64,000 nt of DNA from Cladocopium goreaui (lineage: Eukaryota > Sar > Dinophyceae > Suessiales > Symbiodiniaceae): positions 124,001-188,000 of the forward strand of contig CAMXCT020001868.1 of NCBI GenBank assembly GCA_947184155.2, written 5' to 3'. The notes under the pieces are model-generated. The model did no database searches and was not told where the DNA came from. It saw nothing but the letters and a program-made list of their open reading frames with translations. The number at the start of each line of letters is the position of its first letter. Positions within the stretch are counted from its first letter, which is position 1. Below, piece after piece: positions 8,225-16,762 of the stretch. The position numbers were made by a program, and so were the translations under genes.

Positions 8225-9830
8225 TCGCACTAGCGCGCGCACTTGATGCTACGTTCTAAAGGACCTTTCTTTGCACGTGCGCATGCGCCTGATGCTACGT
8301 TGTAGGATCTTTTCTTGCATTTTCCCACACGCTTGATGCTACATTGTAGGATCTTCTCTTGCTTGCGCACATTTGATGCTACGTTCACGATCTTCTTTTG
8401 CACTTGCGCGCTTGATGCTACGTTCTATGGATTTTCTTTGCACATGCGCACGCGCTTGATGCTAGGTTGCACTTGTGCACACGCTTGATGCTAAGTTCTA
8501 GGATCTTTCTTTGCACTTAAACGCACGCTTGATGCTTGGGTCCAGGATCTTTCTGACACTGTTCCACGCACTTGATGCCACGTTCTGGGATATTCTCTTG
8601 CAGTTGCGCGCACGCTTCATACTACGTTCCGTTCCAGGATCTTCTCTTGCACTTGCACCCGCTTGATGCTTCACACTTGAAGCAGTGGAATCCCAAACAA
8701 GAAGCGAATTGAAACAAAAGGAAGGGTAGGAAGGAAGTAACGAGCGACACGAAAGACTTGAAATGAAAAGAAGAGGTAACGAATGGAATGGAAGACTTGA
8801 AACGAAAGTAAGATAGTAACAAAAGAAACGGAGGAGTTGGAACGAAAGGAATAGGTAACGAACGGAATGGAAGAAGTGAAGCGAAAGTAAGATAGTAACG
8901 AAAGAAACGGACGATGTGGAACGAAAGGAAGAGTTAACGAACGGGATGCAAGAATATCACTTTCCCACGCGATTGATTCTATGGTTTCGGCTCCTCTTTT
9001 GCACTTGCACACTTTATGCTACATTCAACGGATCTTTCCTTGCACTTGCACACTGGATGCTACGTTCTAGGATGTTTCTTTGCTCACGCACTTGATGCTA
9101 CAGTCTATAGGATCTTCTCTTGCACTTGCCCACGCACTTGATGCTACGTTCTAGGATCATCTTTTGCACTCGGGCACATGCTTGGCGCAAAGGTCCAGGA
9201 CGTTCTCTTCCACTTGCGAACTTGATGCTGCGTTCCAGGATCTTCTTTTGCACTTGCACACTTGGTGCTATGTTCAAGATAGTTCTTGCACTTGCACACT
9301 TCATCCTGCGTTCTAGGATCTTCTCTTGCCTTTGCACACTTCATCCTGCGTTCTAGGATCTTCTCTTGCCTTTGCACACTTGATGCTTTGTCCCAGGATC
9401 TTTCTTTGCACTTGCCCACGCCTTTGATGCTACATTCTAGAATCTTCTCTTGCACTTGCGCACATTTCGTGCTATGTTCTAGGATCTTCCTTTGCGCTTG
9501 CCCACGCGCTTGATACTACGGTCTAAGATCTCCTCTTGCACTTTTCCACACGATTGATTCTACGGTATAGGCTCTTCTTTTGCACCTGGGCACTTTATGC
9601 TGCATTCTGGGGATCTTTTCTTGCACTTGCACACTTCTTGCTATGTTCTAGGATCTTTCCTTGCACATGCCCACGCACTTGATGCTAAGGTCCAGGACTT
9701 TCTCTTGCACTTGCGCACTTGATGCTACGTTCTAGGATCTTCTCTTGCACCTGCACACTTGATGCTGCGTTCTAGGATCTTCCCTTGCACTTGCACACGC
9801 AGTTGATGCTATGCTCCTTGTCTCTCATTG
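8225..9830 (+). repeat. Long minisatellite with about 40-60 bp units
   Basis: Dozens of diverged units built from CTTGATGCTACGTTCTAGG followed by ATCTTCTCTTGCACTTGCGC. Unit length and the words ACGTT/ATGTT and CACTTG/CACACG vary. It is interrupted at about 8690-8950 by a different purine-rich repeat. Confidence 0.88.
8690..8950 (+). repeat. Purine-rich repeat block inside the minisatellite
   Basis: Degenerate units such as GAACGAAAGGAAGAGTTAAC and GAAGTAAGATAGTAACGAAA, strongly purine-biased on the + strand. It replaces the pyrimidine-rich unit for about 260 bp, then the outer minisatellite resumes. Confidence 0.75.
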
Positions 9831-10179
9831 ACTGATCTGGATGATTTGGAAACAGAATGAAGTGAAGCATCAGTTGGTTGAATGCGAAAGTTAGTTGTGC
9901 CCGCCGGAAGTGTGTCTCTTGAAAAAAATGTTTCTGGAAGCTTCGGAGAGGTTTTTTTCGACGTGCGCTGTATGTGCGAGAAAATAATACGATTTGAGAC
10001 ACATGGGCTATGGAAGACATGGTTGGCATACGGTTTGCCACATGATCTTGACTAGCCTGAGCCAGCATGAGGTACCATAAATCCTATTTATCCTACTTCC
10101 AAACTTTAAAAAAAGCCGCTTTTCCTGCGACGCCACGCCTATTTTTTTCAAGATTTCAAGTCTGCCATGCATCCCTGGC

Positions 10180-10340
10180 AGCGCGCAGCCGCTTGCAGCC
10201 ACTTGCAGCCTCTCGCAGCCACACGAGTGGCCGCAAGTGGCATTACAAGCGAGTGGCCGCAAGTGGCGGCTCCAGAAAATTCCAAGCGAGTGGCTGCAAG
10301 TGGCCGCTCCAGACCAATGCAAGGGAGTCGACGCAAGTCT
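10180..10340 (+). repeat. Short repeats of GAGTGGCCGCAAGTGGC type
   Basis: GCAGCCACTTGCAGCC-type words on the left and GAGTGGCCGCAAGTGGC words on the right are reverse-complement related, so the block can fold into imperfect hairpins. Confidence 0.65.
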
Positions 10341-10384
10341 GCTTTCTACGACTTCGATTTCCTCCCCCAAAGCAAGTCTGTATG

Positions 10385-10525
10385 TGTCGTCAGAGCATGT
10401 GTCGTCCCATGGCATCCCCAAGATGTCGTCAGGGGGCAACCCGTCGTCAGGCTATGTGTCAATGCGTCGTGAATAGGTAATGCGTCGTCAGGGGGCAATG
10501 CGTCGTCAGGCAATGCACCGAAAGT
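10385..10525 (+). repeat. GTCGTCAGGGGGCAA repeats
   Basis: Several copies of TGCGTCGTCAGGGGGCAA with variable spacing. It leads directly into the 15-bp satellite. Confidence 0.65.
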
Positions 10526-10549
10526 CATACCCAAGCTCCGGCCACCCTG

Positions 10550-11035
10550 TAATAGGTGAAAAGTCTGTGGGCGCAAAGTCTGTGGTTGAAAAGTATGTGG
10601 GTGAAAAGTTTGTGGGTAAAAAGGGTGAAGAATCTGTGGGTGAAAAACTTGTAGGTGAAAAGTATGTGGGTGAAAAGTCTGTGGGTGAAAAGTCAGTGGG
10701 TGAAAAGTATATGGGTGAAAAGCCTGTAGGTGAAAAGTATGTTTGTGGAAAGTCTGTGGGTGAAAAGTTTGAAAAGTCTACTATGGGTGAAAAGTCTATG
10801 ATGAGTGAAAAGTCCGTGGGTGAAAAGTCTGTGTGTGAAAAGTCAGTGGGCGCAAAGTCTCTGGGTGAAAAGTATGTGGGTGAAAAGTATGTGGGTGAAA
10901 AGTCTGTGGGTGAAAAGTCTGTGGGTGAAAAGTCAGTGGGCCGGTGAAAAGTCAGTGGGCCGGTGAAAAGTCAGGGGGTGAAAAGTCTGTGGGTGAAAAC
11001 TTTGTGGGTGAAAAGTCTGTGGGTTAAAAGTATAT
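10550..11035 (+). repeat. 15-bp satellite, unit GTGGGTGAAAAGTCT
   Basis: About 30 units of GTGGGTGAAAAGT(C/A)(T/G). The 15-bp period keeps one frame open for 155 codons of a VGEKS pentapeptide repeat from 10480, but nothing else suggests a gene. The same unit is found at 7798 and 12842, on both sides of copy A of the long repeat family. Confidence 0.9.
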
Positions 11036-11304
11036 GATTATCGAAGGAAGTTTAGAAGTCAAACTTCCGACAATATGGACAGATGAAAAGCAGAGATGGG
11101 AAGAGTCAGAGAGAAGAGAAGAGTAGAAGAGAGAAGATCAGAGAAGAGAAAGAGTCAGAAGAAAGAAGATGCAGGTGCGCGAAAAGGTAGGAAAGTCGCG
11201 AGACACTTTGTTTTTCCAATGATTTGTGGCAACGGAGGGTCGAAAAGTAGGCTCGCTAAAGCGGCGGGTGCGGAGCCATCTGGCCAGATGAGAGATGAAA
11301 AATT

Positions 11305-11680
11305 GCACGCCGTTGTGGCGCGAAGCACATTTCCAAGTCAAAATGTACAAAGCACCACATGTTCGGAGCACTTTTGGAAGTTGCGCTGTCGAAAAAGTGC
11401 ACGCCGTTGTGGCGCGAAGCACATTTGCAAGTCAAAATGTACAAAACACTAGGGGTGCGGACCACTTTTGGAAGTTGCGATGTCGAAAAAGTGCACGCCG
11501 TTGTGGCCCAAAGCACATTTCGAAGTCAAAATGTACAAAACACACCAGCTCCGGACCATTTTTGGAAGTTAGATGTCGAAAAAGTGCACGCCGTTGTGGT
11601 GCGAAGCACATTTCGAAGTCAAAATATACAAAATACACCAAGTTCGGACCACTTTTGGACGTTCAGGTGTCGTTTCGTGT
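11305..11680 (+). repeat. Four 94-bp tandem units within copy A
   Basis: GCACGCCGTTGTGGCGCGAA recurs at 11305, 11399, 11493 and 11586, giving spacings of 94, 94 and 93. Units differ by a few substitutions each. Frames through them are open because of the repeat, not because of a recognisable protein. Confidence 0.9.
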
Positions 11681-12059
11681 GGCAGGCGCAAGGGATTGTG
11701 TGCACCTTCTCAAAAGTGAGCAAAACGGGAGGGTTTTGTAGCATTTCCAAAAACGATGGCAGGCGTGGGACATTTGAAGAGGATCTGCAAAGATGAATTT
11801 TCCGTGGCAGGCGCAGTACAAGAGACATGTTCATCAGAGCTGTTAGGAGGTCCGGGCGCTGATTTCCTGAGAGGGGTTGCATTTTGGAGCCTCAGATCTT
11901 CAGGTTTGCTGAAATGATTTTGCGTGACAGGTGCAGCACTTCGTATGACCTGGCATCACTTTTTCGTGGCAGGCGCAGTAGTTTAGACAGGTGGACTGGA
12001 AAAATCGCAAAACGCATTAGTACGAGGCCGTCAGCGTTGCACGCAACTTTCCAAATTTT

Positions 12060-12250
12060 TGAAGGACGTCTTGCAGAATTGCTTCGTTTTTGATGTTGTC
12101 AAGTTTGAAAATGAAGAAGTCTCGCAGAACTGCTTCGTTCTTCACGTTGTCAAGTTCAAACATTGAGGAAGTCTCGCAGAGTTGCTCCATTTTTGATGTT
12201 GTCAAGTTCAAAACCTGAGGACGTCTCGCAGAATAGCTTCGTTTTCAAGC
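12060..12250 (+). repeat. 51-bp tandem units within copy A
   Basis: Three to four units containing GTCTCGCAGAATTGCTTCG and GATGTTGTCAAGTTCAAA. The same units are found in copy B at about 36495-36700. Confidence 0.85.
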
Positions 12251-12254
12251 TTGC

Positions 12255-12600
12255 AGACACACAGGTAGATAGACAGACAGACAGAGAGATAGATAGATAG
12301 GTAGATAGGTAGATAGATAGATACATAGTTAGATAGACAGATGAGATAGATAGATAGCTAGATAGATAGATAGACAGATAGATAGATAGATAGATAGACA
12401 GATAGATAGAGAGACAGCTAGATAGATAGAAAGATGGATAGATAGACAGCTAGCTAGATAGAAAGATAGATAGATAGATAGATAAATAGATAGACAGGCA
12501 GACAGAGAGAGAGAGAGAGAGATAGATGGATACATAGATAGATAGGTGAGTAGGTAGGTAGATAGTCAGAGAAAGAGGCAGAAAGAGAGAGAAAGAGAGG
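12255..12600 (+). repeat. GATA/GACA simple repeat
   Basis: Degenerate (GATA)n with GACA, GGTA and GAGA variants. It sits between the 51-bp units and the conserved 3' block of copy A, so it is internal to the repeat family. Confidence 0.92.
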
Positions 12601-12841
12601 AGACATCAATCACCTTTCGATCCATCAGTGGCTTCGCTCTGCCATCCGTGATTCACAACATCCAACCTCTCCTATAGGTTTCCTATTTTTGAAACTTCCG
12701 CCACCGCCTTGTGCGGTACTACTGGTATTGCCTGTTGATGGCACCATGTATTTGCTTTCTGAGATATATCCAAAAATATTGACCATATATTGAGATGTTG
12801 ATAAGATATCCCCAGCACTCTATACCCTTGATCCCTCCTTC

Positions 12842-12950
12842 AGTCTGTGGGTGAAAAGTTTGTGGGTGAAAAGTCTGTGGGTGAAGAATCCGTGGGTTAA
12901 AAGTCTGTGGGTGTAGATGGGATGCTGGTTTTCGTTCCCCCCTCAGGTCA
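12842..12950 (+). repeat. 15-bp satellite remnant plus tail shared with 50063-50100
   Basis: About five GTGGGTGAAAAGTCT-type units, then AGATGGGATGCTGG and TTCGTTCCCCC. The same tail follows a single satellite-like unit at 50030-50100, downstream of copy C. Confidence 0.7.
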
Positions 12951-13988
12951 TGATATCATGGGTCAGCTGAGGTCTGCGATTTTGAGCTACCAAATTTTTC
13001 TGGCGACTTTTGTTGCCGATGATTTTGCAGCTTCAAAATTTGCCCCGATGCCAAGTCCAACTCGGAAGGCTGTGATACCCTGTCACTGCATAGGTGGTTC
13101 GAGTGCCCAGTACAAGTGACTGCTTGAAACACATCCATTACTTGCACTTGTGCGGCAGGTAGCTGCTTCTCTGATTGCTGGGCTATGAGGAACAGTTCTT
13201 CAATGTCATACACTTTAACGTCTTGGGAGTTTATTCAGATTATTCAGGTTACTAGATCCTGTGAGAGATCGGAAGCATCTCTCGGATTTTCAGGATTTGC
13301 CAACCTCTTACAAGCTCAGCACAAACTACGAAGAGCATGTATGCTAGTCATTTTATGTATTTTTTGTCATTATCTAATGAATAGTTGTTTGAATATACAT
13401 CTACCGTTTGCACCAAAATCATGAAGGAATGGCTTCTTGGTGGTCTTTCAGAGGCTTGAGCTTTGCCACTGGATTGGGCACAGAGCCAGTCCATTGGTTT
13501 TTGAAAACCAACAGTTGAGAGTGGTGACCGGCAGTCTTCCCAGAATGGGAAATGCCGGAAATGGTCTCCGTTGGATCACCGGCGAGTTGGGCCGCGTTTA
13601 TCTTCTGCGAAGCCTGGCAGTTGGGTTGGACTTTGGCTTGCCAGTGCATACGCACAGCGCCAAGCGTCAACTGACCCATCAGGACTTTGCACATTTTCGT
13701 GGGCGATGTGAGCTGCCATTCACTGGCATGAGAGAGTGCAGGGCAGCCGAAACCAGAAGTCTTCTAAGCAAACGCTTTAGGCAATTGACAGCACTTATTT
13801 GGTCTGTTGTGTGTCTTGTGTTGCAACGTTAGAGTTTCCTTTTGTCACGCTTTGCCCTGAAGCTTCCCATTTGTGAGAGTCCAAAGGTCATTGCGCAATG
13901 GCATGTTGCCAGAAAAAGTGTTTTGTGCTTGAAGGGCCAAAGCAAGCGAGCGACCAGTGACACCAAGCACCAACTCCCAGTTTTTCAG

Positions 13989-14098
13989 GTTTACGTCAGG
14001 GTGGTGGATGACATGGTGGTGGACAAATTCACACAGTCAGGTTGGAGCCACAGCTTGGCTAGAAGAAAGGAGCTGCTGTCGTTTGTGTTGGAAAACAG
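13989..14098 (+). CDS. Candidate exon upstream of the second retroelement
   Basis: TTTTTCAG precedes an open frame reading VYVRVVDDMVVDKFTQSGWS and continuing to about 14098. It has a protein-like composition and no stop. It ends just before an AT tract and the retroelement. It may be a host exon next to the insertion. No family is recognised. Confidence 0.28.
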
Positions 14099-14109
14099 GC
14101 TGGGTATTC

Positions 14110-14172
14110 CTCATATAAAATATATATTATATATATATAATATAAAATATATATATAATATAATATTATATG
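14110..14172 (+). repeat. AT tract at left side of second retroelement
   Basis: TATATA-rich tract immediately before element sequence. A similar tract lies at 21712-21745 on the right side. Confidence 0.85.
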
Positions 14173-14219
14173 ACCCTTCATTTACATGCGGCATATTGCA
14201 GTTTCGAGGGCCCGAGTTC

Positions 14220-14543
14220 ATGCGCCCCCTAGCAGCTGGAGTGGCCTCAGGAGGGTTAAGTGGGTTGCTAGTTTCGATCGCGCAGGAAGCGCTTTGGGCA
14301 TCACCAACTCTAACTGAACTTGAACGCTCTTGCCTGGGCCCACTCTATCAGTGGACTGTTTTGGGTGTGGATTTAGACCCAAAATCTCTCATCATCGGCA
14401 TCTTCTTAGGTTTGTTCCTTGGACCAATCCTTGAGGTGCTCTGTTTGCTCCGGCACCTAGCTGCAATTTACCTGCGCAGAGCAGTCTTAGGTCAACAGGT
14501 GGCACCAAAGAGAGGGTGGAGGGTTTTGGATGAGCACACGTGA
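14220..14543 (+). CDS. Small membrane protein ORF of second retroelement
   Basis: ATG 14220 opens about 107 residues. A Gly/Ala-rich start (MRPLAAGVASGGLSGLLVSI) is followed near residue 60 by a strong hydrophobic segment (IIGIFLGLFLGPILEVLCLL) and then a basic end. The frame stays open upstream through the AT tract, but that part looks unrelated. The stop overlaps the next ATG (14530) by 14 bases, a tight arrangement that suggests co-translation or re-initiation within one element transcript. No family is recognised. It parallels the small membrane ORF of the 5' element. Confidence 0.55.
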   Translation: MRPLAAGVASGGLSGLLVSIAQEALWASPTLTELERSCLGPLYQWTVLGVDLDPKSLIIGIFLGLFLGPILEVLCLLRHLAAIYLRRAVLGQQVAPKRGWRVLDEHT

Positions 14544-15024
14544 AATAGCGGCCTTGAGGAGTGAGCTCGAGGTTTTGAGGCTGAGGGTTCAGGTGCTTGA
14601 GGAGCGATTGAGTGCACGTGAGGCAGAGCGTCCCAGCCCCACTGCAAGCGCTGGGTCTGAGGGATTCAGTGTGGTCACTTCTGCTCCTGGGCAGAGTGGA
14701 TACATCCTCGCTGAGGACACCGAGGAACGGCTTGAGTTGGCCAAGGAGTGTGGAAGATTCCTAAGAAGAGCTTACTCAGGAGTGTATCGAGGCACTTCAG
14801 GGCGAGATCGCCTCAAGCTAGGCAGTAGAGTGTACGTGGTGCTAGCCGACTTCTCAGGCAGAAAGTTCGACCAGCCCAAGGTCTTTGAGAGGTTCAGTGA
14901 GGTCAAAGATTTGTGCAAGAGGGGCCCAGACGCAGGATCGTCTGTCTTCCTAGGATTTGCAACTCAGTGGGAAGCGAAGCTTGCTGTGAAGGAGGCGGGC
15001 TTCGAGTGGCCGTCTCGTCGTTGA
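14530..15024 (+). CDS. Coiled-coil protein of second retroelement
   Basis: The 164-residue protein begins with a leucine-heptad coiled coil (about residues 5-35, IAALRSELEVLRLRVQVLEE). A Ser/Pro/Gly linker follows, then a compact domain of about 90 residues with LKLGSRVYVVLADFSG and a Trp-containing end. It overlaps the membrane ORF by 14 bases, and its TGA at 15022-15024 is one base before the next ATG at 15026. It may be an oligomerising accessory or Gag-type protein. I cannot name the compact domain. Confidence 0.6.
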   Translation: MSTREIAALRSELEVLRLRVQVLEERLSAREAERPSPTASAGSEGFSVVTSAPGQSGYILAEDTEERLELAKECGRFLRRAYSGVYRGTSGRDRLKLGSRVYVVLADFSGRKFDQPKVFERFSEVKDLCKRGPDAGSSVFLGFATQWEAKLAVKEAGFEWPSRR

Positions 15025-15025
15025 G

Positions 15026-16762
15026 ATGGCTGAGGTAGGTGAAGCAGTTGAAGGGAGGAGCCTGGCTGACCTTTGCGTAGCCGGGCAGACGAGCGGTGAG
15101 ATTCATCCTGATACTCATCGCTGCAGATTGAATTTCCTGAGTCCTGAGGGGGCAGACGTTTCAGTAGCCTTTGTTCCCATTGTACACGTTGAAGGCAAGC
15201 TTTTGGTTGCAGTCCCCTTTGTTGCTTGGCACAGAACGGCGAGCAGGAGGCTGTTGCCGAAAGGGGCTTTGTCTAAGCCTGTCCCGGTCGAAGTATCGGG
15301 CACGCTTGTTGAGGAGGCTGCTGAGGAGGAGAGTATAGATATAACCACCAAGGCATGGATGGGATTTTTGAGCGCAGAGCTTTTGCAAGCCGCAGTGATT
15401 GGCGAACCCGAAGAAGGAGCAATCACTGCAGAATTTGGAGAAGAGTTGGAAGTGCGAGTTCAACTTTCAGCTCTAGTTCTGGTCGCCATTGCCGACGAGC
15501 ACTTCAGTTTTGTGTCGGCCCAGTCGGGACCTGCATCAGTGGCTGCCTCTCCGTCTTTGCGATCAGCTGCAGGAGGGCGATTAGAGGAGAGACTGGAAAA
15601 GCTAGAGACGGCTTTTCAAGAGGTCAGGGGCTCTCTGGGAGGCTTGTCAGAGGTGGTCTCATTTGTTCGGAAGCAGAAGAGCAAAGGAGGAGATGCTGGA
15701 GCAGCAGCGAAGAAGCAAGAACCAAACCTCTGTCCGGGACTAGACCCGGCAGTCGTGGCTGCCGCGAGGCAGTCGGGTTTTCCAGAAGATCAGCTTCAAA
15801 AACTAGCTGCTTTGGCTCGCAAGCCCGTCCGCATGGACGATGTGCCTCCGAAGAAGCCGCGCCAGCGGGGCGTCCTTTCAGAGAGCGAGGAGGACGAGGC
15901 AGATTTGGAGGGAGAAGACGAGGAGGCCACAGCAGAAGGGCCCCCTATCGAGCGAGCCATTTTGCAGCTCACCAAAGTCGTGAAGACTTTAGCAAAGAGC
16001 AAGCAAGGCAGGGCTGGGCTAGACGGCATTTTAGACAGAGCAGAAGGAGGAGCTGCCGTAGATGCACCCTCCAGCAGCAACAGTCAGGGACGCTCGAGGT
16101 CAAAGGCAGCAGCATACAAAAAGTTGAAGAGCGCTTTGAAGGAGAATCCGGACTGGCTGTGGGAAAGTGTGGAAAGCCAGATGGCAGAGGACTTCACAAC
16201 TCTGAAGTCGGGGCCTGGCTTGGAACAGCTCCCGGTGACATCACGGTCGTGGCTGGAGCACCGCAGTCGCCTTCTCAACTTTCCTACGTCGATCAGAGCT
16301 GCCTGGCTGATTGCCGGCATCCACGATTGCTTGCGAAGGAATCAAGTGGGCGAAGCCAGAGCACGAGCAGCCCTGGCTCTTCTAGCCTACGACCAAGCTG
16401 CCCTGGATGGAGGAAGTTGGCAGCTTGCCCAAGAACTTGTTCTCGAGCTTCCACCTCCCTACTCGTCCTTCCAGGGGAAGCGAGCACCGGAGCCCAGCGA
16501 GCAAGCGTGGTCTCGTTTGGCAGACGAGAGGTTTTTGGAGTTAGCCCTTTGGCGCCTGAAAGACCGGGACTCCTTCTTAGAAAGCAGAAAGAGGCTGAGC
16601 CAGGGTTACAAGACTGGGAAGCCGGGAGGGGGGGGAGGTCCGGGGGCAGGAGGCTCAGAGAGGGATGCTCCAAAAGGAAAGAGAGAGCCGAAGGCGAAGG
16701 CAAAGGCGAAAAGCAGAGCCAGCCCGGGCCTGGATGCCGGGCACGAGGAGCCAGAAGGTTGA
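15026..16762 (+). CDS. Gag-like protein of second retroelement
   Basis: The 578-residue protein has a beta-rich N-terminal part (about 1-165), then an acidic Glu/Asp/Lys linker (about 270-320). A helical Trp-rich core follows at about 360-520 (NPDWLWESVESQM, LLNFPTSIRAAWLIAGIHDC), and the tail is Gly/Lys-rich (KPGGGGGPGAGG, then KAKAKAKS). Position directly upstream of Pol, a helical core and a basic low-complexity tail fit a structural Gag role. No CCHC zinc knuckle is present. The downstream Pol frame is in -1 relative to this one and overlaps its whole 3' two-thirds. A run of eight G at 16628-16635 lies 125 bases before the stop. Confidence 0.65.
   Translation: MAEVGEAVEGRSLADLCVAGQTSGEIHPDTHRCRLNFLSPEGADVSVAFVPIVHVEGKLLVAVPFVAWHRTASRRLLPKGALSKPVPVEVSGTLVEEAAEEESIDITTKAWMGFLSAELLQAAVIGEPEEGAITAEFGEELEVRVQLSALVLVAIADEHFSFVSAQSGPASVAASPSLRSAAGGRLEERLEKLETAFQEVRGSLGGLSEVVSFVRKQKSKGGDAGAAAKKQEPNLCPGLDPAVVAAARQSGFPEDQLQKLAALARKPVRMDDVPPKKPRQRGVLSESEEDEADLEGEDEEATAEGPPIERAILQLTKVVKTLAKSKQGRAGLDGILDRAEGGAAVDAPSSSNSQGRSRSKAAAYKKLKSALKENPDWLWESVESQMAEDFTTLKSGPGLEQLPVTSRSWLEHRSRLLNFPTSIRAAWLIAGIHDCLRRNQVGEARARAALALLAYDQAALDGGSWQLAQELVLELPPPYSSFQGKRAPEPSEQAWSRLADERFLELALWRLKDRDSFLESRKRLSQGYKTGKPGGGGGPGAGGSERDAPKGKREPKAKAKAKSRASPGLDAGHEEPEG

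Larger units (their letters stand above)
11041..12728 (+). repeat. Long dispersed repeat family, copy A
   Basis: Starts TCGAAGGAAGTTTAGAAGTC with an 8-bp-stem hairpin (11046-11053 with 11061-11068). It then has a purine-rich zone, four 94-bp tandem units, a shared middle part, 51-bp tandem units, a GATA-type simple repeat, and a conserved 3' block (12606-12728). Copies B (35503-38162) and C (49342-49700, partial) share the same 5' start. Copy B also shares the distal 3' block beyond its own simple repeat. No protein of known type is encoded. Confidence 0.85.

Noticed and set aside
8225-9830. CRISPR-like regular repeats
   Set aside because: Units are diverged minisatellite copies without unique spacers, in a eukaryotic setting and with no cas genes.
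10480-10947. 155-codon ORF of VGEKS repeats
   Set aside because: It is the translation of the 15-bp satellite. No start context, domain or flanking exon supports it.
11295-11796. Overlapping 118-148-codon ORFs in the 94-bp units
   Set aside because: 94 is not a multiple of three, so the same repeat is read in shifting frames. The frames are fortuitous.
13419-13694. 91-codon minus-strand ORF
   Set aside because: Protein-like, but a plus-strand frame of similar quality overlaps it and no splice border supports either.
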